A model generated the notes under the pieces. That model saw only the letters and a program-made list of their open reading frames with translations. It made no database searches and had not been told where the DNA came from. 64,000 nt of DNA from positions 2,844,001-2,908,000 of the forward strand of contig JAPDOI010000020.1 of the NCBI GenBank assembly GCA_029168955.1, in the 5' to 3' direction. Source of the DNA: Aplectana chamaeleonis. Lineage: Eukaryota > Nematoda > Chromadorea > Rhabditida > Cosmocercidae. Of this stretch, positions 20,131 through 31,441 are shown piece by piece (position 1 is the first letter of the stretch; the number at the start of each line of letters is the position of its first letter). The translations under genes were made by a program, and so were the position numbers.

Positions 20131-21822
20131 ATGTTATTTATATTTATATTTATATAACTACATCCACCTAAGTAGATGTGACCCTCTTGTGCAGAGGTTA
20201 CAACATGAAAGAAATGAAAGAAACGAAAGAACTGGAGCGTATCAGCTGAGCCCCACCCGGCACACAAACACTGTAAAATCGTTAAATCAAATTGGTGAGG
20301 TAGCGTGGAATTACTGATACCATTGGTGGCTCCAACCGCCAGTAAGGACCGTATTTCGTATAAAGTAACCCTTTAACCGCTCGCACCTCTACATACCACA
20401 GTCACATAAAGTAAGCAGCTACTCCCATCAGGAGCAACTTAGTAGCAGTGAGGCGGCGGCACGAAAAGGCGGGTGGCCCAAACAGAGGATTCATCGCCAC
20501 GTAGCATCTTTTTTTAATTTTGATATAGGTCATAAAACTTCTTTTGATCGTTATCATTCCGTTAAAATATTGATTGTGCCAGGTGTTGTCAACAGCTGAG
20601 TGCACTTCAGTTGGAGATCGTAAGATCGATTCATCTCGTGAGTCTTCTTCACCGCAGCATTGCCAAACTACATCTTCATAGCACAGCGGCAATAGAAGAA
20701 TCCTGCAGAATTGCTTTCACACTTCTCTTTTTCTTGATGAAATTTGCTGAAAGCATAGCGTTACGTAGTATTCTGGAGTATCGATAAAAATAGGAGTTTG
20801 ACAACCGAGAATTTTTCGCAAATGGAGTTTGAAACTCAAAGCTGTACACCCTCCCTCTATTGGGCCTAAAAACTCCATACTTGCAAAATCTTAGTCTCCG
20901 CTCGAGTCTCGAGATCTTATTCAAAGGCACTAGGTCCAAGGTAGGACGTGGCTCCTTCAAGAGTTCCAGTTTTAGTGCCTTAATTCGACTACTGTAAGCA
21001 GGCAAATTGGCAGAACCAACTCGAAAGCAACGCAAGTAGACAATCTTGGTGAACAAGCGCTGCACGTTCTCTAGGGCATCAATGTCTCTCTTTTTGTAAG
21101 GATTCCAAACGACTACGTTGTTTTCGATGAGAGGTCGCACATAAGTCTTGAACAAACGTGATAGGATGAGCGGATCATTCAAGCGGAAACTCCTCAGCAA
21201 TCGAAACATTGCAATTCGTGCAGTCTCTATTGTTTTCGATATGTGCATGTCAAAAGAGAGGTTTTCATCAAATATTATCCCCAGGTACTTCACCACAGAA
21301 ACAGCATTGATGATAGCACCTGGGTGCAGAAAGTACGGTAACCTAGGATTCCGGCTCCCCAAATAGACAACACAAGTTTTTCTCAGGGAGAGTTTAAGCT
21401 GCCAGTTATGCATATACTGAACGAGTTTCGAAATTGAATCCTGCAAGAGAGCATGCGCATCGTCTTTGCCTTCTGTATCATAAGATACGTATATTTTAAC
21501 ATCATCAGCAAACATTTTAATACTAACGGTAGGATTCACTCTGCAAGCTGATTCCAGATCATGCAAGAAAATGTTGAAAAGAAGTGGACCAAGAACACTG
21601 CCCTGCGGAACCCTGCTTCCAACTGAACGATTTGATGATATCGAATTCCTCACTTTAACACAGAATTGTCAGTCACTGAGAAAAGATCTCAAGTAGCACC
21701 AAAGATTACCCCTTATACCTATATTGCTCACTTTATGAAGTAATTTTGTGTGACTTACGGTATCGAATGCCTTTGCGACATCATAGAAAACGACATCTGT
21801 CGCATGATTCAGCGAGTCATGA
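20131..21822 (-). mobile_element. LINE-C: 5'-truncated non-LTR element
   Basis: Minus-strand LINE fragment whose 3' tail is an ATAAAT-type repeat at 20131-20160 and whose 5' end is lost inside the RT domain. It inserts into the R1 MITE. A target duplication was not evident. Confidence 0.82.
20676..21822 (-). pseudogene. LINE-C reverse transcriptase fragment
   Basis: Read from 21822 downward, motif A is FYDVAKAFDTVSH, motif B is SRVPQGSVLGPLLF and motif C is MFADDVKIYVSYD. The thumb and C-terminus contain VKYLGIIFDENLSF and FRLNDPLILSRLFKTYV. A TGA near 21667 separates motif A from motif B. The C-terminal 325 residues are open. The sequence differs clearly from LINE-A and LINE-B, so it is another family. 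Confidence 0.88.
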
Positions 21823-22035
21823 TAGTCGATGATTTTTGACTGCTTCGCATGAGACTGCGATCTTTTTGATCGACACTGTGCGCGTGTTGACGAACTGGAA
21901 TTTTTGGGCTTTAAAATCTCTATTTCTAGCCCGTTTTTCACCGCGCTACCTATCATAGTTTTTCAGCTGTTTTTAATCTAGGCTGATTTTTGTAATTTTT
22001 TCGATAACGCTTTTCATCGTGACCACTGCCTTTAA

Positions 22036-22368
22036 AGCTTCGCCCATAGCTAACGACCAGCGGCAAGCATTAAGTCGATGGAGCGTCGTGCGCCAGCGTT
22101 TCAGCGCAAAACGCACGATGGGGGTTAACGATGGTATTGATAAAAGTAGTGACAGCTGCTACTGCAGAAATTTCCCCACCTTCAGCGACAGGCCGGGTCG
22201 CTGGAGAGTGAAATGTAAAAGATGTAAATCCCTAGCGTCACTCAACGCTAGAGCGTTGGCTATGGACGGGGCCTGATGGTTGCGAAATCAGGTGCGCTGC
22301 AGTGATTACGGGCGATTGTGACCTCACGACATGAGATTGTTAATCCAGTCCGTTGTGATAGTTCACAA
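22036..22368. other. Spacer, downstream of the 22.4 kb gene
   Basis: No gene or repeat recognised; no clear poly(A) signal for the minus-strand gene that ends at 22369. Confidence 0.4.
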
Positions 22369-22974
22369 TTAGTCCAAAATTTCACGCCTCATTCCCATCT
22401 TGTTCTCTTCTACGGTTTGTGTTCTCCTTTTTCGCAGTTTGCTCCTTTTTCCCGTCGCAAATAGGAATAGAATCGCTCTCCGTTCCTGAAGCAACGATTC
22501 CGCCGGATGGCTGCTGTTTTCGAACGCGGCGAGAGTCTTAATAGCTGTGATCAAAAACAGTAGCGATATCCGACAACAACATGTAGGAGATTTGGCGCAC
22601 CTTCACATGAACGAGCATCTTCTTGCAACCCTTCAAACTCTTCAGCTTGGCTGTTTTTAGAGAAAAAACTATCCTACGCGCAGAAGAAGGAAAATGAACA
22701 GAATGCAGGATGCGTCGAATCACAACCTCTCTCGTTTTGTGCATCTTTTTTGTTGGGTTATGCGTAATGGGGTTCGAAAATGATGTTCTGAATACTCGGT
22801 TGTTGCAAACTGATTCAACACCTCCACATATGGTTGCCTCACATAATTTGGTCTGTTCAATGTACGAGGTCGTGGCGGCCGCTTGGTATTAGCGACCAAA
22901 GCTCGACGACCGACGGCTTGTTGAAAACCGCACAACGCGCGTAGATGAATGTATCCCGTTCTTCTGCTAGACAT
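22369..22974 (-). CDS. Unrecognised basic protein, three exons
   Basis: Exons are 22974-22727, 22650-22601 and 22544-22369, with introns of 76 and 56 nt ending AAAACAG and GATCACAG. All phases agree, giving 157 residues and a TAA stop. The first 50 residues are rich in Arg and lack acids (MSSRRTGYIHLRALCG, then RRALV and KRPPRPRTLNRPNYV), which resembles a mitochondrial targeting sequence. The middle is acidic (QAEEFEGLQEDARSCEAI) and the end basic (KRSKLRKRRTQTVEEN). The family was not recognised; a mitochondrial ribosomal or assembly protein is one possibility by composition only. A MITE begins 22 bases upstream of the ATG. Confidence 0.7.
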
Positions 22975-22995
22975 GAATTAGTGAAGACACTGCAC

Positions 22996-23240
22996 ATATA
23001 GTCTGTCCGAATGAGACAGTCCGCCCCCGCGGTCAGACTGCGCGCCAAGCGGCCGTCGTCAAATTGTTTTTCGTGTTAGCTTTTCCACGTTTGCTAACAC
23101 TCGCTTGTGATTTTTCTCATACATATTTAGTCTTGCATTCCTGCTAATATACATACTTAAAATTCCAAAAAATGCTTTCATGATGGCTGCTCAACACGCA
23201 AGCCGACCGCGTGGGCGTACAGTGTCATTCGGACGTGGAT
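22996..23240. mobile_element. TIR MITE, family Q, upstream of a gene
   Basis: Inverted arms contain GTCCGAATGAGACAGTCCGC on the left and the complement of GTCCGAATGACACTGTACGC on the right. Related ends occur at 47376-47670 and 54190-54230. It ends 22 bp before the start codon of the minus-strand gene. Confidence 0.72.
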
Positions 23241-24470
23241 TAGTTCTCTCACTCGCGCCTCAGTAGTCATCACTAAACTTGAAAGAATAGGGTGTCGCCC
23301 GCCGTCCAAATCGAAATCTAACGAAAATGCCTGAAAGCGGACGACTCAGCCTTCATTAGGGGCGGACTTTTGGATAGCCTACTTATCATGGGTTCCAGTA
23401 ATGGCACGCGGCAGGTCTAGTACTCAACTCAGTGAACCTATTTTAAGAGCTTTTGGACTACTATACTTTCAAGCAAGGAAACTTTGAGAAAACCTCCAGG
23501 AGCCTCAACAACACATTTGGTGCACCTGCCAAAATAAAGCGATCGTCCCGCTTTGTCTAAATCAATTCTGGACTCGGATACGCCTGGTTGGCGCAAGAGA
23601 TGGATTAGTAGCCTCTCATGAACTGGAGGGGGCTAGCGCAGCTCTACATGGGGGTGGGGGTGGCAAGCCACCGAGCCCCACGCTTGCCCCCTCAAACGGG
23701 GAGCGACCGCCGAAGTGATAGTTTTGCTTGATTGGAGCCCTGCCGTCACTGCCATGAAGCCCGGCCGTCACTTCTTTGAAGTCCTGTCATATTTGCTCTG
23801 AAGCCCTGCCATCACTGCCCTGAAGCAATGTCATTACTGCCCCAATGTACTGCCTTCACCGCCCCGGAACGCTGACTTCACGGCTTCAGAGCACTGCCAT
23901 CACCCTCCTTCCCTTCCGTGAAGCGTCGTCCGCTCTCCTCTAAAGATATCCCTTTTTGACCTGAACTCAAAGTACTCGTCCAGGGCCGGTCCTGTTGGGT
24001 CGAACGCTGTAGTCTATCAAGTGAGGCGCCTTTTATACCGGATGAACACGTGATTGAGAGATCACAGGAAAAATTATTTCAAATCGGGACAGAAGCTGAC
24101 GTAAACGATGATAAGTGCGTGTGGCCTACTATGGCTTCTCTTATCTCTATTGTCGTAAACGGGGAACGAGCTCTGGATGAGAGCAGGGGTCTCCCCCAAT
24201 AGGATACAACTCCTTTGTGCCGACGTACTATCCCACGACTGTCTGAGTGTAGGTCTCTTTCAGCTTAATGGTCACAGACTCTTCTTCCAGGTCCTTCCAT
24301 TTGGTTCTCGACATCCTACTTTCAAAGAGGCTATCTCTCCATTAGTCAGCGGAGTTGGGGCGAGAATCTTAGCACGCATATGGCACTCAAGGAGGAGCTT
24401 ACAATTGCTCCATCACTTGAGAAGTGAGAAGTTTTGTGGTCAATGCGTTGAGGCCCCGGTCAGAGTTGGT
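23241..24470. other. Spacer with degenerate minisatellite
   Basis: 23735-23910 has a loose repeat of about 28 bases around TGAAGCCCTGCCATCACTGC. A G-rich stretch is at 23650-23670. ORFs are short and without motifs. Confidence 0.5.
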
Positions 24471-25030
24471 GCTATTTGCATCTGTATCCCCCCGCGCCCC
24501 CCAACACCCCCCAACACCCACCCGGTCGATACGTATGTTTGAAATGATGGAGTGAGATCGAGAAAATCACTCGGTGCATCCAACTAGATATGACGATGAT
24601 TACGTGGCCGACAGGATTGCACCTCTTCAGAGAAATAGTGAAGGAGAGTATGGTGAAGTAACGGAGGTAGCAGTAAGGTTAGCTTTCTAGTGATACGCAA
24701 TGTTTTATCATAGGCCCGCCCACCCGGCGATTTTCTCATCCGCCGTCATCCACGTATTGCATGGATATCGACCGCGTCGGATACACCGAGTGATTTTCTC
24801 AACTTCACTCCATCATTTTAAACATACGTATCGACCGGGGGGGGTGCGGGGGGGGCGGGGGTGTTGGGGGTGCGGGGGGATACACCGAGTGATTTTCTCA
24901 GCTTCACCTCACCATGTTGTTCATACGTATCGACCGGGTGGGTGTTGGGGGTGCGGGTGTTGGGGGTGCGGGGATACACCGAGTGATTTTTGCATCCCAT
25001 TTCCAATGCATTCTTTGTGTATCGACCGGG
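24470..25030. repeat. Minisatellite of about 100 bp, one unit inverted
   Basis: The unit GATACACCGAGTGATTTTCT, a variable segment, CATACGTATCGACCGG and a G-rich tract occurs at about 24778, 24882 and 24974. An inverted unit (CGGTCGATACGTATG, GAAAATCACTCGGTG) is at 24522-24577. Confidence 0.8.
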
Positions 25031-25489
25031 CTGGAGACGTCGGCTCATCCAACTATGACCGGGGCCTGAGAGGCAATGGTCGCGATAGAAACGGTTATCA
25101 CGTTATGTTCATGAAAAGGTAGAAATAGCTGTCAGAAAAAATGAAATTAAATGAAAAATCGGAGAAAAAACTTGTTGTCCGCCCGGCACTAATTGACGAG
25201 ATTTGCAGGCCTTTTTTCATTTTGCCCCTAAAGTTTTTGCCTGCTAACTACTTCCAGATCAGAATAAAAGGTGGGAAAACGAGCATCCTACTAACTATAT
25301 CTGGCTTGGTGTGTGTGACCGTCTGTGTGTATATGTGTGTATGTGTCAGAGTGAACGGAAATTCGGTCGGTTTGTTTTCAGAAATGAAGCAATTCGGTCT
25401 GTTGTTATGATGTGATGGCGTATACTGATAACACGATATCATTAGTTTCCTGTATAAAACGTTGCTGAGCGGCTTCATGGGCGGCTGCA

Positions 25490-26410
25490 TGTGCAGTAGG
25501 AGTCCTGGGAAGGTAGTCCGGACATCACTAGAAGTGCGCCGGGCGCCGAAACAAGTGTGCGCAACTCCACTGGGAGTGCGTCAATCGCAGGGGTGTTGTG
25601 CGGGTCCAGCTGAGAAAAAGCGGTGAATGCAAGGGAAACTGTGTTGGTCTCGATCTGGAGCGCGCCAAGCACCGGGGAAACCGTGTTGGACCAAACTTGG
25701 AGTGCACTCAGCGTCGAGGAGGCTGCGTTGGACCCAACTGGGAGTGCGCCGAGCGTCTGGGAAACTGTACTGGACTCAACTGGGGGTGCACTGAGCGCCG
25801 AGAAAAGTGTGTTGGACCCAACCAAGAGAGCGCCGAGCCCCGAGAAAGTGTGCTGGACCCGACTGGGAGTGCGCCGAGCGCCAAAAAGTGTGTTGGACCC
25901 AAATGGGTGTGCGCCAAGCGCCGAGAATAGTGTGTTGGACCCAACTGGGAGTGTGCCGAGCGCCGGGGAAATTGTACAGGACCCAACCGGGAGGGCGCCA
26001 AGAAAAGTGTGTGGGACCCAAATGGGAATGCGCCGAGCGCCGGGAAAAGTGTGTGGGACCCAACTGGGAGGGCGCCGAGAAAAATGTGATGGACCCAACT
26101 GGGAGTGCGCGCAGCGCCGGAGTAAGTGTATGGGACCCTACTGGGAGGTGCCGAGCTGCCGGGTACAGGACCCAACCGGGAGGGCGCCAAGAAAAGTGTG
26201 TGGAACCCAAATGGGAATGCGCCGAGCGCCGGGAAAAGTGTGTGGGACCCAACCGGGAGTGCGCCACGAAAAGTGTGTTGGATCCAACTGGGAGTTAGCC
26301 GAGCGCCGGAGTAAGGTGTGTTGTACCCAACTGGGAATGTGTGAAGCGCCGGGGAAAGTGTGTTGGACCCAACTGTACGTGCGCCGACGCAGGTTAGAGT
26401 GTGTGGGATC
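25490..26410 (+). repeat. 42-bp minisatellite, about 18 units
   Basis: The repeat unit is close to GTGTGTTGGACCCAACTGGG plus AGTGCGCCGAGCGCCGGGAA, 42 bases in all. Because 42 is a multiple of 3 and the unit has no stops, several frames on both strands stay open (for example repeated VCWTQLGV). Units differ by point changes and short deletions that change phase, which argues against coding. Confidence 0.85.
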
Positions 26411-26917
26411 GGACTGGGTTTTGAGAAACAATAATAACTAAGTTCTCATCTGACAATGAGAATATCATTTTATGCGTCAAAATACTCACCTACAAGTACG
26501 CCGCGAAGCGGCGTGGGTGTGCACCTTATTTACAAAAATCTCGTTAAACCCAACATCCGGCCAAATGTTAGCACTACTTAAATTCAGGTTGGATATATTA
26601 GAACCTCTTTAGCCGAACACCGTCTGCATGTTTCACAAAGTATGATTAATTAATTCTGGTGAAAAAAAACCTTCCAGTCAGGGATTGCGGTATGCACAGC
26701 ATGGTAATCACGACCAGTGTTCTGTCGGACACACAGCGCTGTTGAACTTGTCCACAATCAGTTCTACTTGGATTTTTGCTCGCGGTAGAAACGATTCCTG
26801 GGCGCGGTTAGTACTATTCGACATTTCCTACGCAATCTTTAATTGCGAAGTGACCAGCGATTGACAATCAAAAAGGCGTCATTCTCCAACACCACAATGC
26901 AAGACCGCACTGCGCAA
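26410..26917. other. Spacer with one GAA-loop hairpin
   Basis: A hairpin with a 7 bp stem ACGCCGC and GAA loop lies at 26498-26514. No gene seen. Confidence 0.5.
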
Positions 26918-27150
26918 GGCGGGGTTGTTGATCGAAATCACAGCGCGGGAGCGGTTCGACTGGCACGCGTGGCGGAAAACCGCTGCGCGCACGTCGTAGT
27001 TGGAGCGCAATAACCGAGCGCCAACTATTTTCCCTGTGGGAGGCCTACGGTTAACGCACCCCTACGACGACGTACGCAACGCGTTTTTCCGCCGCGCGCG
27101 TCACGTGTGCCAGCCGTACTGATTCTTCGTTGTGACATCAATCAGCATCC
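26918..27150. repeat. GC-rich inverted repeat
   Basis: The left arm contains CTGGCACGCGTGGCGGAAAA and ACGTCGTAG; the right arm holds the complement near 27065-27112. It is probably another foldback MITE. Confidence 0.6.
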
Positions 27151-27240
27151 CCACGGGGCGAACGCTAGAGAAAATAATGAACTGGGCTAGGAGGTGCTGT
27201 CTCACTCACCATATTGGCCCCCATGTTGAACTTATTCCAA

Positions 27241-27313
27241 GTGCGTGTGTGTGTGTGCGTGTGTGTGTATGTGCGTGTGTGTGTATGTGTGTATGTGTGT
27301 GTATGTGTGTGTG

Positions 27314-27375
<62 letters not shown>

Positions 27376-27392
27376 TGTGTGTGTGTGTGTGT
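27241..27392. repeat. (GT)n microsatellite
   Basis: About 150 bases of GT with a few GTAT and GTGC interruptions. The ORFs over it are artefacts. Confidence 0.97.
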
Positions 27393-27471
27393 ATTCATCG
27401 TAAGAAAACGACATTTCTTTTCGGCCCCCTAATAACTTCACAAATAACAAAACACTAGCATGTCAACAAAC

Positions 27472-27477
27472 TTTATT
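27472..27477 (-). terminator. Poly(A) signal
   Basis: AATAAA on the minus strand 66 bases after the stop codon of the two-exon gene ending at 27543. Confidence 0.6.
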
Positions 27478-27542
27478 GTTTCAAAAGAGCCAGGGAATTC
27501 ACGTGAAAATGAGCATCCAAGGCACACTGCACAAGTGTGGTA

Positions 27543-28395
27543 TTAGTAGTCGGTTCCGTCATAGTAGCTTGGAGGCAAACTAAGATGACTGAGCTCGTCC
27601 GGGAATTCGTAGTCTTTTAACTTTGTGCACTCACGCTTCTCGACTCGATCCAGTTGGAATGCCCTCAGGAAGGGTGATACGGGTTTAGCCTCTTCGCAGC
27701 CTTCCACTAACCTGCGCGTCTGCAATTAAAGGCAGTGGTCACGATGAAAAACGGTATAGAAAAAACTACAAAAATCAGCTTAGATCAAAAACAGCTGAAA
27801 AACTATGAAGGTAGAGCGGTGAAAAACGGGCTAGAATTAGAGTTTCTAGGGCCCAAATAAGCCAGTTCGAGCACACGTGCACAGCGATGACGAAAAAGAT
27901 CGCAGTCTCATGCCGAGCAGTCAAAAATCATCGACATTCAGAGGACGAAATAAATGCAAATTTAACGAATAAAAACAGTTGAACAATGAAAGCATCTTTT
28001 CAGGCAATGTTTTTGACTAGATGTGTACATAAATCCGAAGTTTCATTGATTGAAATTCAATTTCAAGCCAGCTGATGTTCTTGATATAAGGGGTCATCGA
28101 TGCCGATGATATGGAGTGAGCTCGTCCGCCGTCAAAAGACAAGAAAGTTCAGGCTTCAAATTTGGCCCAAAACAATGGTTTTTCCGCGATTTTTTCTTAT
28201 AGGTCGTACTACTCGAGACCCAGAAAAGGGTTTAGAGAGAAAAAGACGACAAGCATATTTGATCGCGACCATTGCCTTTAATAGAATTTCACCACGTCGT
28301 TGCAATTCAAAACTCCTCTAGTTCATTTCAGTTAGCATTTTTACCCAAACGGGAGGACCGGGATCATACTTCCAGCGACGAGCGACGCAAAACAT
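27543..28395 (-). CDS. Small unrecognised protein, two exons, MITE in its intron
   Basis: Exon 1 is 28395-28345 (17 codons, ATG preceded by an in-frame TAA) and exon 2 is 27719-27543. Donor is GTAAAA and acceptor TTTAATTGCAG, both phase 0. The product is 75 residues: MFCVARRWKYDPGPPVW, then TRRLVEGCEEAKPVSPFLR, and the end LPPSYYDGTDY. It has no signal peptide or membrane segment. An AATAAA follows at the usual distance. The intron is 625 nt, but 552 of these are an R1 MITE plus its TTAA copy, leaving 73 nt, the normal size here. Function not recognised. Confidence 0.65.
27730..28277. mobile_element. R1-family TTAA MITE, intact copy
   Basis: 548 bp, ends AGGCAGTGGTCACGATGAAA and ATCGCGACCATTGCCT, flanked by TTAA at 27726-27729 and 28278-28281. 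It is the reference copy for fragments at 19790-22031, 43913-44030 and 52634-53120. It lies in the intron of the small gene, 6 bases from the acceptor AG. Confidence 0.9.
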
Positions 28396-28829
28396 TGTTT
28401 ACCATTAACATCGACCGAAAATCAATATGCCTGATATGCACTGTCGCTGTCGCTGGTCGTAGGAAGTATGGCCCTGGCCTAGCGCCGACTGGAGCGCGAG
28501 CCACCCCGCGACCCGCACGCCATTGCCCAAGTATCGGTCGGAATCATGAAATATTTCAACTACCAAGCAGCAGATGTTCTCTTTCTCAGTTTTTTCCATG
28601 TTTGCCTGAGTTTCAGAGTTTTACAAGTACGTCATATACACTGCGTTTCATATCTATAGGTCCACCCATGAACTCCGTAATTTTGTGTTTCGCTCTAACT
28701 CAAATGTTCTGCAGTGGTCACCTACGAAATCAGCGCCCTCGAAAACCTCTATGAAGAACCGTAGACGCGAATTCAGATTTGGTACGATTTTTAAGAGCTC
28801 GAAGATTGAAAAACACCCGTTTCAAAACT
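28396..28829. other. Spacer upstream of the 28.4 kb gene
   Basis: No clear coding. TATAGGTCCAC occurs at about 28655 and again at 28832, similar to an inverted copy near 29810, and may mark ends of the Tc1-like element. Confidence 0.4.
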
Positions 28830-29845
28830 ATAGGTCCACTAAAAGAAATCAAAGTTTTATTGCGACAAACAACAAAAATCAACGATCTAGTAACTTTTCT
28901 GTCCTCCTTGATTCAAAAGAACTTCAACTAATCGCTTCGGCATGCTCTGGAACAGATTTTTGATCACGGTGGGTTGCACTGATAACCAGGCGTTGGCGAT
29001 CGACTCCTACGGCTCGTCGATTGTTGCGTACTGATTAGCGTCACTGCAAATCTTGTGCACAATGATGGCCCAGAGGTTCTCCCTAGGGTTGAGATCAGGT
29101 GAACACGCGGGTCAACCGAGAGCCTCTATTTTGCTCCTTGCAAGCCATGCTGACGTCGACCGACTAGCATAGATAGCAGCGTTGTCGTTCATAAAAGTGA
29201 AGGCCTGGCTACGATGCCGTCGGCAGAAGACGATCCTCTGGAACTTTCTGGTAGTCCTCGGAGTCCACACGGCACGAAACGAATGCAAGCTCGAGTTGTC
29301 CAGATCCACAGAATGCACCCCAAACGATGAGGGATCCACCACCAAAGGTGCGGCGAGAGAAGACACGCGGCTTCCGTAGATAACGCCAGTTACCTCTTCC
29401 ACCATCCGGTCCGTCCAGATTGAACTTTTTCGTCGCTCCAGATCATCTGAAGCGTTTGGAATGATTGGGGCCACGGAGCGGCGTTTGAGCAAAATCGCCT
29501 TACATTTGACCAATCCGTTGTGATGTTTTTGGTAGCAAACTGAACGCGGGTCGCATTGTGCCGTTCCGTCATTCTTGGCACACGCTTCATTGATTCTCTA
29601 CTGAGCTTTTCTTGTGACTGAACTGCCCTCCAAGCCGCACTTTTGCTCGTCGAACACAAAAGTTCGCTGCGCAAGCAATTGAAACTCATCGGCGAGTTCG
29701 AAAGAAGGCGTCTGATTCTATTTTCATCATGCTCCGAAAGCAGTCTCGGACGCCATCCCGGGTTCTTCTTCCGAATCTGGCGCGTGTGGTTTAGAGCTGT
29801 GGACCATTATAGGCCCTCGGGTGCATATACAAATGACACTTCCTG
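28830..29845 (-). mobile_element. Tc1-like transposon relic
   Basis: Carries a decayed transposase. Possible inverted ends are CTATAGGTCCAC at 28830-28841 and CTATAATGGTCCAC (complement) near 29805, so the limits are approximate. Confidence 0.6.
28887..29760 (-). pseudogene. Tc1/Tc3-like transposase pseudogene
   Basis: Read on the minus strand in several frames: RVPRMTERHNATRVQFATKN, then KKFNLDGPDG, RTFGGGSLIVWGAF, FMNDNAAIYASRSTSAWL, CSPDLNPRENLWAIIVHKI and a C-terminal MPKRLVEVLLNQGG. These are the ordered motifs of Tc1-family DDE transposases, including the second Asp (NDNA) and the Glu (PRENLW). At least two frameshifts and a TGA replacing the Trp before the PACSPDLNP motif show it is dead. 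Confidence 0.85.
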
Positions 29846-30553
29846 TTTTCCTACTTACAATCCCTCCACGTCTATTGCAACTTTCATCAAACTATCGGTT
29901 GTAAATATGGGTTTCGCGAACGTGCACATGTGTCTATCTTTCAGATATAAAAATTTTTCAACCTTCGATGATGAGATTCTGAAAATTTCCGTGAAAATCA
30001 TAAATTAGACAGAACTTTGAATCTGAAAAACGATGTTGAGAATTTCTTGCAGAGTGACCATCTACCACTGAGACCGCGATCAGGGCTGGGCACACGTCCC
30101 GGCATGGCGAATCTGAATATGCACCCCCCTTAGCTCGGTAATTTTTAGGCACCCCATTATGGGAAACCGAAATCGGCTGCTTTCCGAATAGTTGAAAAGC
30201 CATGATCTTGACTTCCTGATTTTGATGAACAATATTACAAAAAAAAAGCACTGAATAGAGAATATTCCGAAAATGGCAACAAAAAAGGTAGTGTAATCTC
30301 TGAACTTCAAAACAACTCCATGAGGAAAATTTGTTAGTAAGACGGTAAGTTATGACAAAAGATAAAACATTTTTCAATACAAAACAATTGAACAATTACC
30401 AACAACAGAACTACTACTATTGCAATAATTAAGGTTTCCTGTCGAATGTTTTCATAAACCTTTGAAGGATTAGTTAATCTGTGTTTGATTGTTCTGATGT
30501 GGAAATCAGAACTATTTTGTGTCAATGTTAGGATTCATGTGATTCGTAGGGAG
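29846..30553. other. Spacer with a dispersed 100-bp repeat
   Basis: 29973-30076 is nearly identical to 32346-32452 in the same orientation (TTTCCGTGAAAATCATAAAT at the start). No gene recognised. Confidence 0.6.
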
Positions 30554-31441
30554 TAGAAAACCCTAGTTTTACTCTCCTAGAATGCCGCAATCCCTTGAAA
30601 AATCGGCTTGCCGTGCGATACGGTGTTTGTACGCAGCTACACAGCGCACACCGGAATGGACGCGCACACAATATTTAAATAAAATGTATTTTATTACAGA
30701 ACAGGGAGGAGAAAAGGAATGAAACTGAAGGAAATGGAAGATGGTAAAGATAGTCTATTCTGGATGTACCCATTTTGGAAATTTAATGTAAATGAACAAT
30801 GTTAGAGCGGGTTTAAATATTTAGCCGTGACGGATGAGGTTCATTCAAACGAACCTGGTTGGTCAAAACTAGCATTAAACTGAGAGCAAAGGACATTGTG
30901 AGGTGAAAGGAGAATCTTGGCAAAACATTTTAGCATCAATGGTACCGGTTTTTAATGTGATTTAAGGACCTTAAATCTCGTCCCAGTTTTACCTCGAAAA
31001 ACCGGGACAAAACTGACAGAGAGGACAGTTTTAAGGTCCTTAAATCACATTGAATATCAAACCTATTGCTATTAAAATGTTTGCCAGATTCTCCTCTTTC
31101 TCGCAATGCTCTTAGTTCTCATGTTAAATGATGGTTTAATCAACTTGGTTTATTTGAGTGAACCTTATCAAGTCCAAAAAATTCACTCCCCTCCAACTTA
31201 GTTTGTTTACATTAATTTTTATAATGGAAACATTCAAAGAATCCTATTTCTGCCTCCTTACATTTACTCCAATTTCAATCATTTTCTCCGCCTTGTTCTG
31301 TAATAAAATACATTTTTAATTAATATTGCCTGCGCGTCCACTCCAGTGCGCGTTGTGTAGCTGCGGACAAACACCATATCGCACGGCTAGCCTAGTCTAT
31401 GAGAGATTGCGGCATTCAAGGCGGATAAAACACGGGTTTTA
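30554..31441. mobile_element. 0.9 kb palindrome (foldback element)
   Basis: Two arms of about 430 bp pair along their length around a centre near 30998: outer blocks AATGCCGCAATC, CGTGCGATA and GTGTTTGT, and inner blocks GATTTAAGGACCTTAAA and complements. Arms have diverged by substitutions and small indels. Contains no conserved ORF. Confidence 0.88.

Larger units (their letters stand above)
19790..22031 (-). mobile_element. R1-family TTAA MITE, split by LINE-C
   Basis: 19790-20130 matches one half of the intact copy at 27730-28277, and 21823-22031 matches the other half in the same orientation. Together they give 550 bp against 548 bp. Ends are AGGCAGTGGTC and GACCACTGCCT, beside TCAA (19786-19789) and TTAA (22032-22035). 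LINE-C occupies the gap. Confidence 0.85.

Noticed and set aside
25598..26441. Overlapping ORFs of 110-272 codons on both strands
   Set aside because: Same 42 bp minisatellite read in different frames; unit indels change phase.
27132..27458. Cys/Val and His/Thr repeat ORFs
   Set aside because: Translation of the GT microsatellite.
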